A stretch of DNA of 64,000 bases from Arctopsyche grandis (lineage: Eukaryota > Arthropoda > Insecta > Trichoptera > Hydropsychidae), in NCBI RefSeq assembly GCF_051622035.1, contig NC_135360.1, positions 3,221,501-3,285,500 of the forward strand. Reading direction: 5' to 3'. Below, piece after piece: positions 43,300 to 54,260 of this stretch. How positions within the stretch are numbered: position 1 is the stretch's first letter; every line of letters begins with the position of its first letter. Under the pieces are notes generated by a model. The model saw only the letters and a list, made by a program, of their open reading frames with translations, was not told the DNA's origin and searched no databases. The position numbers were made by a program, and so were the translations under genes.

Positions 43300-43375
43300 A
43301 GATTTTCGATCTTTGCCTTCCGATATTTGCGTTTTCGGGCGTTTCACTTTCGGTCCCGTGAGGGAGACCGCAAAA
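43300..43375 (+). mobile_element. Fragment of the CGATATTTGCGTTTTC foldback
   Basis: TTCCGATATTTGCGTTTTCG followed by TTTCACTTTCGGTCCCGT and GAGGGAGACCG matches the right arm of the 56290-56590 foldback. Confidence 0.6.
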
Positions 43376-43411
43376 ACCCTCATCTGAAAATGCGCTGAAA
43401 ATCTATCTAAA

Positions 43412-43866
43412 GATACTATGCGTCAAACGAACGATTCGACACTTCACAACAGTGTGCGACAATATTAGGTAAACTACACTTGAACGACAACGATGCGACA
43501 CTACGCAGTAAATTATGTTAATCATTCGTTCGGTACCTCGGAGCAAGATGGACGAAACGGGCGCTATTATAGTATCATTTATATGCGAGGAAGAAGAACA
43601 ATCGAGAAAAACCAAAAGATTATGGCTACATGCTATTTCAAAGTCACGATATGAAGAAGGAGAATAATTGTCGCAAGGCAACCCCCACTCAACGACACTT
43701 GCGTCAAAGTTGATCGAAAAGTGAACTTAGACGCACGGTGTCGCTCTACGTCATGCGACTTTCGCGCAGTGCGTTGTCTCATAAAATTTCATACAAACAA
43801 TATTTGGTCGCGTACTGTTGTGAAGTGTCGGATCGTTCGGTTGTCGCATAGTGCGGTCAGACCTTA
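43412..43866. mobile_element. Foldback DNA element upstream of gene G
   Basis: Left TACTATGCGTCAAACGAACG, then ATTCGACACTTCACAACAGT. Right, in reverse, is AAGGTCTGACCGCACTATGC, then ACCGAACGATCCGACACTTC and ACAACAGT. The outer AAGGTCTG resembles the Harbinger ends at 36034. It stops about 70 bp before the gene G ATG. Confidence 0.65.
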
Positions 43867-43936
43867 AGTACATGCATATCAATAGAGGCCCATTTTCCAC
43901 TGTCCAAACGTTAATGCTACTCTTGTCGAAGTGGCG

Positions 43937-45242
43937 ATGGAGTGCAGACTTTGCCTCTGCTCTGCTCCAGCAATGGCTTTCGTCTCCATCGATGAAGATC
44001 CTCATGCAGTGCATTTGGTGCAACGCATTTGGACCTGCTGTCAGCTGTGGGTCAGTTCATTCATTCATTGCTGTTTTTAATTCGTTAGTCCTAGCAGTCA
44101 ATACCTTGCTCCCTTGCAGGTTAGGAAAGATGACAAGCTGCCAAATCTGATATGCCACTATTGTGTCAACAATCTGGAATTGCTCGACAACTTTCGAAGT
44201 GATTGTCTTCGGAGTGACAAAGCGTCGAGATTGAGGTCAGATGAATCTTTAGGTGTCAAGCCGGAGGAAGTTTTGTTGGAAGATTTAACATGGGAGGACG
44301 AGTCGGGGGCCGATTTTTCACCAAATATTTCCAATACACCAGACGATGGTGAGGTAAGTAAATGGGATTCGCGTGCCTTAGAACGATTCCAAGCAAAACA
44401 TTCATATAAATGAATATTTACACTATGCAAAGGTTATATATATATATATATATATAAAAATTGTGTTTATATTATTTTAGATACACGAAGGAAAGATCAC
44501 TTCGGACGATAACACACCAGAAATGTTATATAAAACATGTGATACTCGAAGAAAGCCGTATAAATGTGACATTTGTTTAAAATCATTTACTAGGAAACAT
44601 TACCTTGGGGCACACATGAGTATTCACACTGGGGAAAAGCCACACAAATGTCATATTTGTTCAAAGTCATTTGTTCACAAATCTAACCTTTTTGTACACA
44701 TAGGTTGTCATACGGGAGTAAAACCACACAAATGTGACATCTGTTTAAAATCATTCCTTAGAAAATTTGATCTCAGTGCACATATTAGTATTCATACTAG
44801 CGTAAAGCCACACAAATGTGATACTTGTTCAAAATCATTTTCTCACAAATCTAATCTCGTCGTACACACGAGATATCATACTGGTGTTAAGCCACACAAA
44901 TGTGACATTTGTTCAAAATCATTCGCTCAAAAACCTTTACTGTCGAGGCATTTGAAGTCTCACGCTGGAGACAAGCCGTATAAATGTGATATTTGTTTAA
45001 AATCATTCACTACAAAATTTTCCCTCAATGCGCACACTAGTATTCATACTGGGGTAAAACCACATAAATGTAACATTTGTTTAAAATCATATACTCAAAA
45101 AATTGGCCTTTCAAGACATTTGAAATCTCACACCGGAGACAAGCCATACAAATGTGACATTTGTATGAAATCATTTCCTGAAAAATCTAACCTTGTGAAA
45201 CATATGAGATTTCACCCTGGAAAAAAACCGTTTGTTTCTTGA
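43937..45242 (+). CDS. ZAD C2H2 zinc-finger gene G, 8 fingers
   Basis: Exon 1 is 43937-44050 (MECRLCLCSAPAMAF to CCQLW). Exon 2 is 44120-44353 (78 codons, VRKDDKLPNLICHYC). Exon 3 is 44481-45242, starting IHEGKITSDDN. Phase 0 introns with GTCAGT and GTAAGT donors. Predicted about 369 residues. There is little linker before 8 fingers, YKCDICLKS to YKCDICMKS. The last is followed by FHPGKKPFVS and the stop. All ligand cysteines and histidines are present, so the gene looks functional. Intron 2 contains an (AT) tract of about 20 bp (44436-44455). A foldback element abuts the 5' side. Confidence 0.92.
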
Positions 45243-45334
45243 AAGTTTTTATGCCCCATTTGAAATCTCACAGAGACCGAACTCTAGAAATCTAACTTGT
45301 CTAATGTAAACTTATCTAACACCCATAAATGTTT

Positions 45335-45525
45335 GGTAATTGGATTATTAGTCACATTGCGGTGGTCACAAAGACAATTTTTGCCATTAAAATCGAGAAT
45401 ACGCACTATTTGGCACTCAAGTTCTCGTTACTATGATAGTTATCGTTAGTATGATGGGACTTTTCGGCTGCCAGATGTTCCGTTATAGAGATTTTAGTGA
45501 CTTTGTGACCAGTAATCACCGAACC
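45335..45525 (+). mobile_element. GGTAATTGG...CACCGAACC MITE, 8-bp TSD
   Basis: Duplication AAATGTTT at 45327-45334 and 45526-45533. Ends GGTAATTGGATTATTAGTCA and TGACCAGTAATCACCGAACC are imperfect inverted repeats. 191 bp with no coding capacity. Confidence 0.85.
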
Positions 45526-45540
45526 AAATGTTTATCTAGT

Positions 45541-45886
45541 TAACCCTTTGAATGCTGACCAACGTCGAACAAGTCCGTGAGCCGTTGTTTTTTGAGAATG
45601 TAAAAAATAAACAAGAATACTACCCGCTAACCCTTTCTAGGTAGCATTGATCATTGGTCGTGTATTCCATGTCAATGTTTATTAACACGCGTTTACACCG
45701 GAATTTCTGAATTTATAACCATAGCAGAATTACCCACAGAAATCCCTAACTGCTGAGTATTTTAGATTGTGAGCATTACATTTAACAACAATGAAGACGA
45801 TGGAAGTAGTTTTGGAAAAATACATTCATTAATATACTTCATCTGTTGTTTTTATATTGTTGCATGATATATTAGAGGGTCTAAAC
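45541..45886. mobile_element. TTAA-type MITE copy, CCCTTTGAATGCTGACC end
   Basis: TTAACCCTTTGAATGCTGACCAACG at the left is the reverse of the right end of 62557-63163. Much of the interior (ACCCGCTAACCCTTTC, TTTATAACCATAGCAGAATT) also matches that copy in reverse. Its right end is lost against the next MITE at 45887. Confidence 0.7.
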
Positions 45887-46246
45887 CAGAGAAATGTTAT
45901 ATTAATAGAAGTGGCTTTAGGCGTCATATTGTTGTCAAGTGACGATTGTCCACAGACAATCCTAAATAATTTTAGCATCAGTCGTATTTGATGCTTGGTG
46001 GTCGACGTATGTCCGGTAAAAACTTCTCTGTTTGTTTATATTACTCGCAAGATGGACAAGCATCGGTAAAAATTGCACAATACATTCAAAAACACAATAA
46101 ACAACATGGGATACATTTTTATTTTAAGTAAATTGATCCGATTGTATTCCGTGCGTTGTAGCGTATTTATAGAGACGTACCGCGTAATATTGACAACAAT
46201 TATTTATTCGCAAGGGCCCTTCTATTATTATTATTACATTTCTCTG
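45887..46246 (+). mobile_element. CAGAGAAATGT MITE, copy 2
   Basis: Begins CAGAGAAATGTTATATTAAT, ends ACATTTCTCTG (11-bp inverted repeat). Very similar to 28919-29273. TTACATTTCTCTGGGAA is repeated once more just outside (46259-46275), hinting at a small duplication at the end. Confidence 0.78.
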
Positions 46247-46279
46247 GGAATGAATGAATTACATTTCTCTGGGAAATGA

Positions 46280-46968
46280 TTTTTAGACAAATATTATCCA
46301 ACGTAATGCTGTCATTGTTTTAGCCATGAGGATAAATTTTGCACAGTAGTGGCCATTGAATCAAGTCAGAATTATATTGAAACAAGATTGTTTGACGGCG
46401 TTTTAAAATAATGTTAGTATGCTATAAACCATGTATAAATGGGAGAAACCATAGTCGTGGGGTTCTTTTCTTAAAAACATTGTTTTTAAATTTTAATTTA
46501 TAACTTTTTGTTCTAATATTGGATTCGAGTAAAGTTAAAATCATATTCGAGCTTTATAAAACTTCATTTACATACATACATATATTCAGAACTTTCAATA
46601 TTCATTGACAATTATTTTTGATACTCAACCATTCCTCAGCTGCCTTTGGTTTTCGGATTTAAATTAAAATAAAAGCCAGTTTATACTAATGAAATGGCAT
46701 TTATTTATATAAATACAAAAAAAAAAACAATTAACATTTGTAATATTTAAAACATTCATAACAAAAAAATATATATGCACATTTTGAACATTCAAAGTTA
46801 TTTACTAAATTTATATATACTGAAAATTTAAAAAAAATATTTAATTTACAAGAATTTTTTTTCCAATTAAGAAAAACTAATATAAAGTGAACTAACAAAA
46901 ATTCAAATAATACAATTCACATATGACTTATTGTAATTCTGATGGGATAAAATTTAATATAATACAAT
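46280..46968. other. AT-rich spacer
   Basis: Nothing recognised as a gene. The 46930-46976 part is duplicated at 49105-49142 (GGGATAAAATTTAATAT through TATTAGCAG). Confidence 0.5.
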
Positions 46969-46976
46969 ATTAGCAG

Positions 46977-47712
46977 CATTGGCGGATTAAACGTTTCGGA
47001 GGCCACAAGCGCAACGTAATTTTAAGCCCCCCCCACTAATCATAAAGTGACTTTTTTTTCAATTGTGAATCGTAGGTATGTATATTATAAAAAAACTTGT
47101 GTTATTTTGTATTTACAATTGTTTATTAAATAATATAAATATATAATATTTACAAACTTATACAAACAAAAAATATATATTATACAAATATATAAACAAT
47201 CAAGAAAAAAAGGAAAACATTTTAAATTGGTATTCTGGCCACAATGCTAAATCCATACTCATTGGGAGCCATTACAGTATCATTTTCACCTTTACTTTCT
47301 TCCTCATTTTCTTTTTCAGAAAATTGTTCTTCAGTCCTTTTAGGAGTCTGTTCTTCAGACGTTGTATGATGCTGCTCATTAATTTTTCCAAAGGGATCTT
47401 CATCAGTTCTTCTACAGGGCTGCTTTTCGATCCTTTCAGAAGACTGTTCTTCAAGATGTTCCGATATTCCGCCATTTTTAATGTAATTAGTTAGCGAATT
47501 CTTTTGTAGCAGTGAAATTTATCTAGAAAGGCCAAACAATCGACGACGGCGAGAGCAATTATCGCAGAGCTTTGTACTTTACATAAAAAAGTAGTCGTAA
47601 GCTCCAATATTTTATGGCAAAATGCATAGGAAGTTCCGAATTATAATTTTTCTCAGAACGATTTGGAGGCCACAGATATGCGCCAATTTTGCTGTTCGAT
47701 AATCCGCCACTG
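46977..47712. mobile_element. hAT-type element, CAKTGGCGGATTA ends, 8-bp TSD
   Basis: Left CATTGGCGGATTA, right TAATCCGCCACTG; duplication ATTAGCAG at 46969-46976 and 47713-47720. The same host sequence at 49111-49163 carries one ATTAGCAG and no insert. An internal minus-strand frame at 47475-47272 (lysine-rich, AEYRNILKNSLL) is unassigned. Confidence 0.88.
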
Positions 47713-47720
47713 ATTAGCAG

Positions 47721-48222
47721 TACTGTTCAGTGAGGACCACGAGAAAGAATGGAATACGAGAATAACATTAGTAAGAAAAAGTATTATTAAATACATAAAT
47801 TAAATATGCTCTATATAATATACAATACCACATATAAATTTTGTTATTTAACAAGTATGTAACACTTTCAAGGTTTCGTTTAGCTAAAGGGATAGCAATG
47901 GGGACTGGTGTTGGCCGGTGTGTCTGAGGTCGTCCTAGTAGCCTTAGATGGAGTAATCCTTCGCTTCTCAACCACAAACAGGCTCGAGAACGGTGGTGAA
48001 CACGTGTTAGAATGAGTAGTGTTTCGTTCCCTAGGTGCGACCGGAAATATTGAAACATATATCTAATACTAGCTGAACCCCGGCATGCGTTGCAATGCCA
48101 TAATAACGCATGCAATTCCCGTTCCTGTTCCCATTTGTCGGAAAAACGCAGGCAGCGAACACATGTGAAATTATTGCGTTGCAATGACACTCATTCTCGT
48201 TTTTCCCGTTTCCGTTTTTTTT
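47721..48222 (-). other. Spacer with arthropod LINE-type tail sequence
   Basis: AGCTGAACCCCGGCATGCGT with TGCAATGCCATAA at 48070-48105 resembles a tail motif common among arthropod interspersed repeats; I cannot place it in a family with certainty. The overlapping minus-strand frame has no recognisable domain. Confidence 0.35.
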
Positions 48223-50033
48223 TCACAGTAATCTTCCCGGACAAATTTCGTCGTCTTTTTTTTTCTTTTGAACACCCACCAATACGGGGCGTCCAGAAAT
48301 TAATCTTTTGTTACCTTTAGTAACGCCAGATCGCCTCCTGGCAACTGCTGTCGGTTGAACGTTTATTGGGGCTCTGTAATGCTTTCTAATTAGTTTTCTT
48401 TCTGAAATTGCATCTACTATTGCTATGTAATCTGATGGATTTTTGCATTTTTCAATTTCAGTTACAAGTTTTTTAAAATGATATATTGGTAAGTTTTTAA
48501 TTAATTTATCAATCGTTTCACGGTCCGAATTCAAAATTTCCTGATCATCTCGTACAGGTGCATTAATATTGTGAATACATTCTGAAGTGCAAGGAAGCAG
48601 TTCGACAAAAACACTTGAAGACAAAAGCTGTTGATTGGTAGTGGATGATGAAAATGAAAGATGTTCTGAATTAGGATTGTTTTCAAACGCATTATAAAAC
48701 TCCGTAGTATCAGCCTTGTCGCCCGACGGTAATACTGCAGTTGTATCGCTCAAATGTTTTTTTCTCCACTTTTCATGCCAATAGGCGACCTTCCTTGGTT
48801 TTGGATTGTAGTCTGCGTTGACCATTAATTTATCAACATCCCCAAATTGTTCTTTAAGAAATGCAGCATTCCGCCGAATTGCTTCCGCCACACTCATTTG
48901 GCTTTGAAAATAAAATTGAAATCTATCAAATGTGTCAGAAGACGGAGCTAACGAAGTAAGAGCTTTGCCACTCTCAGTATCATGGGAATGTTGTAAATTA
49001 ATGGTTATTATGGCAGGCAAATTTTCCTAAAATAAACAAAAAAAAAGTAAAAGTTAAAAAAAATTAGGCTTCTTTTCGTCAGTAGTGCTAAAAATTGTAA
49101 TTCTCAGTTGGGATAAAATTTAATATGATAAAATATTAGCAGTACTGTTCAGTGAGGATTTGACAAAATTTATTATGTTTACAACCTTATATCATGTTCA
49201 TTGCATTAAATTGTATTACCTTGATCATCCCAGAAGCAGTTGTATCGCTCAAATGTTTTTTTCTCCACTTTTCATGCCAATAGGCGACCGTCCTTGGTTT
49301 TGGATTGTAGTTTGCGTTGACCATTAATTTATTAACATCCCCAAATTCTTCTTTAAGAAATGCAGCATTCCGTCGAATTGCTTCCGCCACACTCATTTGG
49401 CTGTGAAAATAAAATTGAAATCTATCAAATGTCTCCGAAGACGGAGCTAACGAAGTAAGAGCTTTGGCACTCTCAGTATCATGGGAATGTTGTAAATTAA
49501 TGGTTATTATGGCAGGCAAATTTTCCTAAAATAAACAAAAGTAAAAGTAAATTAATTAATTTTTTTGAAATAAAAGTATTAAATATTATGTATTTTTTAC
49601 CTTGACGTGTTGGTATCGATATCTAGTATATTTATTAGTAAATTTCACTATAATGCTAATAGACGCTAAACAGTCAAAATTTCTTTTTTTCAACTTTTTA
49701 TTTGTACTGCTGAATTGGCATCTATAAAGTTTTCTGTACGAAAAACATTTTTTTCTTCAAAAAAAGGCATAAATAAGTAACGCTAACATTTGTATAGGCA
49801 TAGATGATAGGAACTTACCTGCAAACGTATTTTCCGCCATCGTCTCTCGACTGGGATACAATCCACCTCGAGTTCGTCAGTTGCGCATACAAAGAAACCC
49901 ATTCGACACAATTGTCAATGTCGTGGATTCCAGCAAAGAGTTTCACCGACAAACCATCGTCTGAGATCGAATCTACCTTATACCTATATTTGTCAGGAAA
50001 GTTGGTCATGTTGAGGTCTATGAAAATGAACAC
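48223..50033 (-). CDS. FLYWCH/MULE-associated-type DNA-binding gene with duplicated exon
   Basis: Exon-like pieces on the minus strand: 50033-49819 (DDGLSVKLFAGIHDI, WVSLYAQLTNSRWIV, KYVCR at the donor); 49665-49601 (SIIVKFTNKYTRYRY QHVK); 49525-49220 (ENLPAIITINLQHSHDTES, then FQFYFHSQMSVAEAI and AYWHEKWRKKH); and 49026-48223, a second copy of the previous exon extended to GRPVLVGVQKKKK. The HSH pair after a cysteine-bearing strand suggests a FLYWCH/WRKY-GCM1 type zinc domain, as found next to MULE-like transposases and in CARF-like proteins of arthropods. Splice sites are good, but the first exon joins one base out of frame with the rest. An exon is missing from my model, or this is a pseudogene. 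Function is unknown. Confidence 0.5.
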
Positions 50034-50039
50034 GCACTA

Positions 50040-50164
50040 TGTAGAGTAGTGACAGCAAAATAATCTTTCTCCCAATCGGTATGAGAGGTGAAATGCCCGA
50101 TTTCCACTTTGGCCGTTGGCATGTCAAATGACTGACAGCGCGCCACTAGAATGGCCGCGTCCAC
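50040..50164. other. 5' flank of the FLYWCH-like gene
   Basis: No element recognised until the MITE at 50165. GCGTCCAC at 50157-50164 is that element's duplicated target. Confidence 0.4.
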
Positions 50165-50336
50165 GGTAATTGGACTATTCGTCACATTGGGGTGGTCACA
50201 AAGACAATTTTTGCCATGAAAATCGAGAATACGCACTATTTGGCACTCAAGTTCTCGTTAGTATGATGGACTTTTCGGCTGCCAGATGTTCCGTTATAGA
50301 GATTTTAGTGACTTTGTGACCAGTAATCACCGAACC
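50165..50336 (+). mobile_element. GGTAATTGG...CACCGAACC MITE, 8-bp TSD
   Basis: Duplication GCGTCCAC at 50157-50164 and 50337-50344. 172 bp, same order of blocks as 45335-45525: GGTGGTCACAAAGACAATTT, ATGAAAATCGAGAATACGC, CGGCTGCCAGATGTTCC. The target is itself the end of another element (GCGTCCACACAC). Confidence 0.88.
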
Positions 50337-50494
50337 GCGTCCACACACAGGATATCCACGAACGATATTTACTAGGTCTAGTGAATAGCGTGAATCGTAC
50401 GCATGAGAGCGTTTGCACCCGCGATATATACCTCATTTACGGCCTTAGCACCTTGGTTAAGACCAGTACCTGGGGGGCTGCCATATATATTATG

Positions 50495-51578
50495 GGTAAA
50501 CGCTAAAGCTGGTCACACCCAAAAATTTAAAATTGGTCACACAAACAAAAATATTCTCAAATACTATTTGGTGTGATTTTTAAATGCTTTTTATTATTAC
50601 GAAATTATGTTCACAATACATATTATATCTATTTGAACAGCTACTGATCTACTGATCATTTTCTATTTTACAATTTTATTTTATTTGGTTAGTAATCATA
50701 GTATTATATTATTCTAATTTTAATGCACAGCATAATAGGAAAAAGAGCTCAAAAACCTATTTACAATTGAAAATATATTATAATATATAGATGACATATA
50801 GAAAATGTTATACAATGTAACAAAGATAAACAAATAATGTTACCGACGATTTATTTATGTAGATGAGATGTAACAAGTTGATTATAAAATGACGAATTCA
50901 CTTTAAGATACCGTCCATATTAAATATGAAGACGATGGCATAATCATCGCTCTTGTACAAACATGCAGAATGAATCTCTGGCAACGTCCCATTGGCTCCG
51001 AGGCTTTTTTTACATATAATTACTATTGTAACAAGTGAACATAAATAAAGGATCCTCTTAGTGTTAGTACACAATCAGTGTTTTCATAGACCTCCTGCGG
51101 TTCATTTAACGCGGTGAATTAAGATTAAACTTTGATTTGACATTCGAACTGTCAAAGTGAAATGAACGCAAAAGCGATTGCCAACCTTCTCTAGAGGCTA
51201 GAGGCTAGAGAGCGTCAGATGAGCTGACTGATGAGATGCCCGCGAAGACCACAAACAACGGCCACGGCCACGGCCACGAGGGTCTTTGGCTCGAACATAT
51301 GTCTAGTCGATAATAATAAAAATTTCGTAAATAAAAAGTATTTGAGAATATTTTTGTTTGTGTGACCAATTTTAAATTTTTGGGTGTGACCAGTTTTCTC
51401 GTGACCAGTTTTAGCGTGTGACCAGTTTTAGTGTGTGACCAGTTTTCTCGTGACCAGTTTTAGCGTGAGACTAGTTTTCTCGTGACCAGTTTTAGCGTGA
51501 CGGATGATCACGAGTGACCGATCTAGAGCGACCAGGTGTCCTGTGACAGGTTCACATTTGACTAGTAATCACCCAACC
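50495..51578. mobile_element. Long foldback element, GGTAAACG...CCAACC, 8-bp TSD
   Basis: Duplication ATATTATG at 50487-50494 and 51579-51586. The left arm GCTGGTCACACCCAAAAATT through AATATTCTCAAATAC (50508-50565) pairs with the right arm at 51340-51402. Outside the right arm are four GTGACCAGTTTT units in a row (51398-51495). About 770 bp lie between the arms, without a transposase I can recognise. They include an LTR scrap (AAATAAAGGATCCTCTTAG) near 51044 and a CGGCCACGGCCACGG repeat near 51259. It is the longest copy of the family and the most likely to retain ancestral interior. Confidence 0.82.
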
Positions 51579-51834
51579 ATATTATGGTTCGGTATTATAT
51601 GTATAAATTCGCTAACCAGTTCAATAAAAACAAAAAGCTTAAAATTAACAAAGTTCAGATAAAGTATGTGTTTTAAGAGTTCAAATAAATTAATACAACT
51701 TTGTAATAATTATAATCGATCTGTAATTGCTGCGTAAGCTGTTTATTTTATTTTTTATATCTTCTGTCGTCGCTTTCGGCTTGATTTCCTTGCAGCTTCG
51801 TAATTTTATTTTTTTTATTTTTTTACATATGTAT

Positions 51835-53065
51835 ATATCAGGAAGGCCTTACAGGTAAATCCCAATGCGCCTTCCTGGCCAATTACAAATACAAATGCAG
51901 CATTTTTATTACAAGTCGTTGAATTACGAGACACTGAAAAACACGCAAATTAACGAGACATCTACGAATTGTACATAAATTTTATTGTACATCAATCAAA
52001 CTTCAAATAGTGGTGACATAGTAGGTAGGAAGGATTTTAGCCAATTTTTTTTCCGGGAACCGTTTCAACAATGAAATCAGAGAAAATTGTCTGTAGGAAT
52101 CTCGTCATAGTCATCGTCATCGAAACATTCGAGAATATTCCGCAACAACAAACCACATTCCTTGCGGAACTCACACACGTAAACAAACATTCCCGAAAAC
52201 CAGACGTCGCACACCTGCAACCATTATATTAAACTCAAGCGGAACGCCCCTACCAGTCGAGTGGAACCAAAACGGTCGAAACACGCCGCCACCATTAAAC
52301 TACATCGAGCGGAACGGCGCCAATCATTCCAGAAAATTCTACGCCTCGACAAAAGCAAATTCCTCTCGTACGCATCAACAACCACATGCGCTTACGCATC
52401 AACAACCACTTCCATCAAGCATTCCAGAAAATTCTACGCCTCGACAAAAGCAAATTCCTCTCGTACGCATCAACAACCCCACCATCGATCAGGTGACTCC
52501 AGAAACACTATAAAAGGAGGTACAACCCAAACAACGCCAGTCGACCCACAGCAGCAAGCGTCGACACACAGCAGCAGACCAGTCAACATACAGCTCCTGA
52601 CCAGCCACCACTACACTACGCGGACTTGGAAGATCAACCAGCCGGACGAGCCAGCAACACACTGCCGTATCCAGAGACCTTCCGAACATAGCCGAACAAC
52701 GAGCCAGCAACACACTGCCGCATCCAGAGACCTTCTGAACATAGCTGAATGCCGAGCCAGCGACACTCTACCATATCCAGAGACCGCTGAACGACATACT
52801 TTTGCCCACAAATACCATACCTTTGTACAACCATAGGCAAACAATAAAACTTTATAAAACTAACACAACAGTGTTTCGTTAGGCCGGGATACGGTCAACA
52901 AACATGTACCCCGCCTACATGTCCAACTCTGATAAGGAAACGATCAACCTGGAGTCACAAATCCAGTTCTGACCAACAGCATACTCTGAAAAAATTATTT
53001 TCATTCGAGGCTCGATCCCAGGGATCGAACCCGGCGCCTTCTTGACGCTAAGCAGAAGCTTAACG
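51835..53065 (-). repeat. Full-length SINE split by a solo LTR
   Basis: 51840-52091: tail block CAGGAAGGCCTTACAGGTAA, then TAGTGGTGACATAGTAGGTA and GAACCGTTTCAACAATG. 52924-53060: body AACTCTGATAAGGAAACGAT and GGAGTCACAAATCCAG, then the head with GGGATCGAACCCGGCGCC (B box in reverse). The two halves join at GAAAATTG and CCAACTCTG once the LTR (52092-52919) is removed. Total length is about 400 bp. Confidence 0.8.
52092..52919 (+). mobile_element. Solo LTR, TGTAGGAATCTCG family, 4-bp TSD
   Basis: Duplication TGTC at 52088-52091 and 52920-52923. 828 bp, with ACTATAAAAGGAGG near 52505 and AATAAAACTTTATAAAAC near 52842. Same family as 25720-26555. Compared with that copy it has an extra partial duplication of the ATTCTACGCCTCGACAAAAG block (52334-52470). 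The open plus frame here is incidental. Confidence 0.93.
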
Positions 53066-53069
53066 ATAA

Positions 53070-54200
53070 TATGTAATATGTAGAACATCTAATATATAGA
53101 ACATCTAATATGTAGATCATCTAATATGTAGAACATCTAAGTATTATTTTTTTTTTACTTATTTAAATAATTAGTATCGTTGGGATTCCATAATGCTGGA
53201 TGTGTCATAGGATATAATGAATTGTTGTAAATCCGTGGCCGACAATATGGCCCCACCAATGTTTCGCCAATACAGGTCGTCAATTCGTCAATTCGTTAGG
53301 TTGTCAGTGGCCTTGAAAACAAGATATAGCGAACGCTGTCATTTGTATGTTTGCGTGCCAGTAGGTGTGGGGCAAAAGCAAGCTATGCGCCTCTGCCGGC
53401 CGCTCCGCGCATTCCCCCAATTTTTTATCAAAATCAAAGTTCATAATGACGATTGGCGAACCTTAGTTTAAAAACCCTGCATACGTAAAAGTTTGGATAG
53501 CTAAAAAACTATTTGAAAAAAAAAAATTGCTGCCCGGTTTAGAAACCCTGCTTAAAAATAAATTTTTGCGGCTTTAGTTGACAAACCCTGCTTTCGTATT
53601 TATATAATGTACACAATTAGCGATTTCAAAAGAGATCTTTATAACGAATTTCAAATATTGAAAAAGAAAAAAAATGTGTTTTAGCTAAGATGTATGTAAA
53701 TTTTTAATTCGCATTAAAATTTAGTCTCTTTACAAATCTTTCGCAAATTTTTTCGAGAATTGCCTCTGCGAATCGTACAGGATGTAATACTTAAATTATG
53801 AAAAAAAATATTCGATTTCCGCGAACGACTTATTTTATATCGGTGAACGAACGGTCTGTGAAAGAGATGGCCGCATACGTAATGCCTAGAGCGCTGCGTC
53901 AGTAAACGAGCTCTCGGTGAACGAACGGTCTGTGAAAGAGATGGCCGTATACGTAATGCCTGGAGCGCGTCCTCGGTTTAAAATACATAATGCATCTCAC
54001 TCTCTCACTATGTGCACGAGTGAGAGGTGTATATGAGTCGTAATTCTCACATGGGTTTCGGGAATATGATGCTCGTAAGGTCTGTGCGAAATGTCAAACG
54101 TTAGTTTCCATTAAACTTGTGTTGGTTCGCCTCGATGCTCCTTTATCGAAGTGTATCGAAGACCCCAACGAGCAACTCTATTTCTATGTACTCTATGTCT
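53070..54200. other. Intergenic with small direct repeats
   Basis: ATCTAATATGTAGAACATCT-type units of about 15 bp recur at 53085-53142. A 74-bp direct duplication (CGGTGAACGAACGGTCTGTG onward) begins at 53841 and 53915. AAACCCTGC is repeated at 53473, 53547 and 53585. No gene was identified. Confidence 0.6.
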
Positions 54201-54207
54201 AAACGTC

Positions 54208-54260
54208 CATTGTCTACCCTCCATTCTTTAGAGGTTTGTGCTTTTTCTGTCCAATTAGTG
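54208..54260 (+). promoter_or_regulatory. Conserved leader of gene H
   Basis: CCATTGTCTACCCTCCATTC followed by GAGGTTTGTGCTTTTTCTGT, ending just before the ATG. The GTTTGTGCTT core is shared with loci B-F and I at the same distance. Confidence 0.5.

Noticed and set aside
47768-48190. 140-residue minus-strand frame as a gene
   Set aside because: It crosses a repeat-like AGCTGAACCCCGGCATGCG motif and has no recognisable domain; judged incidental.
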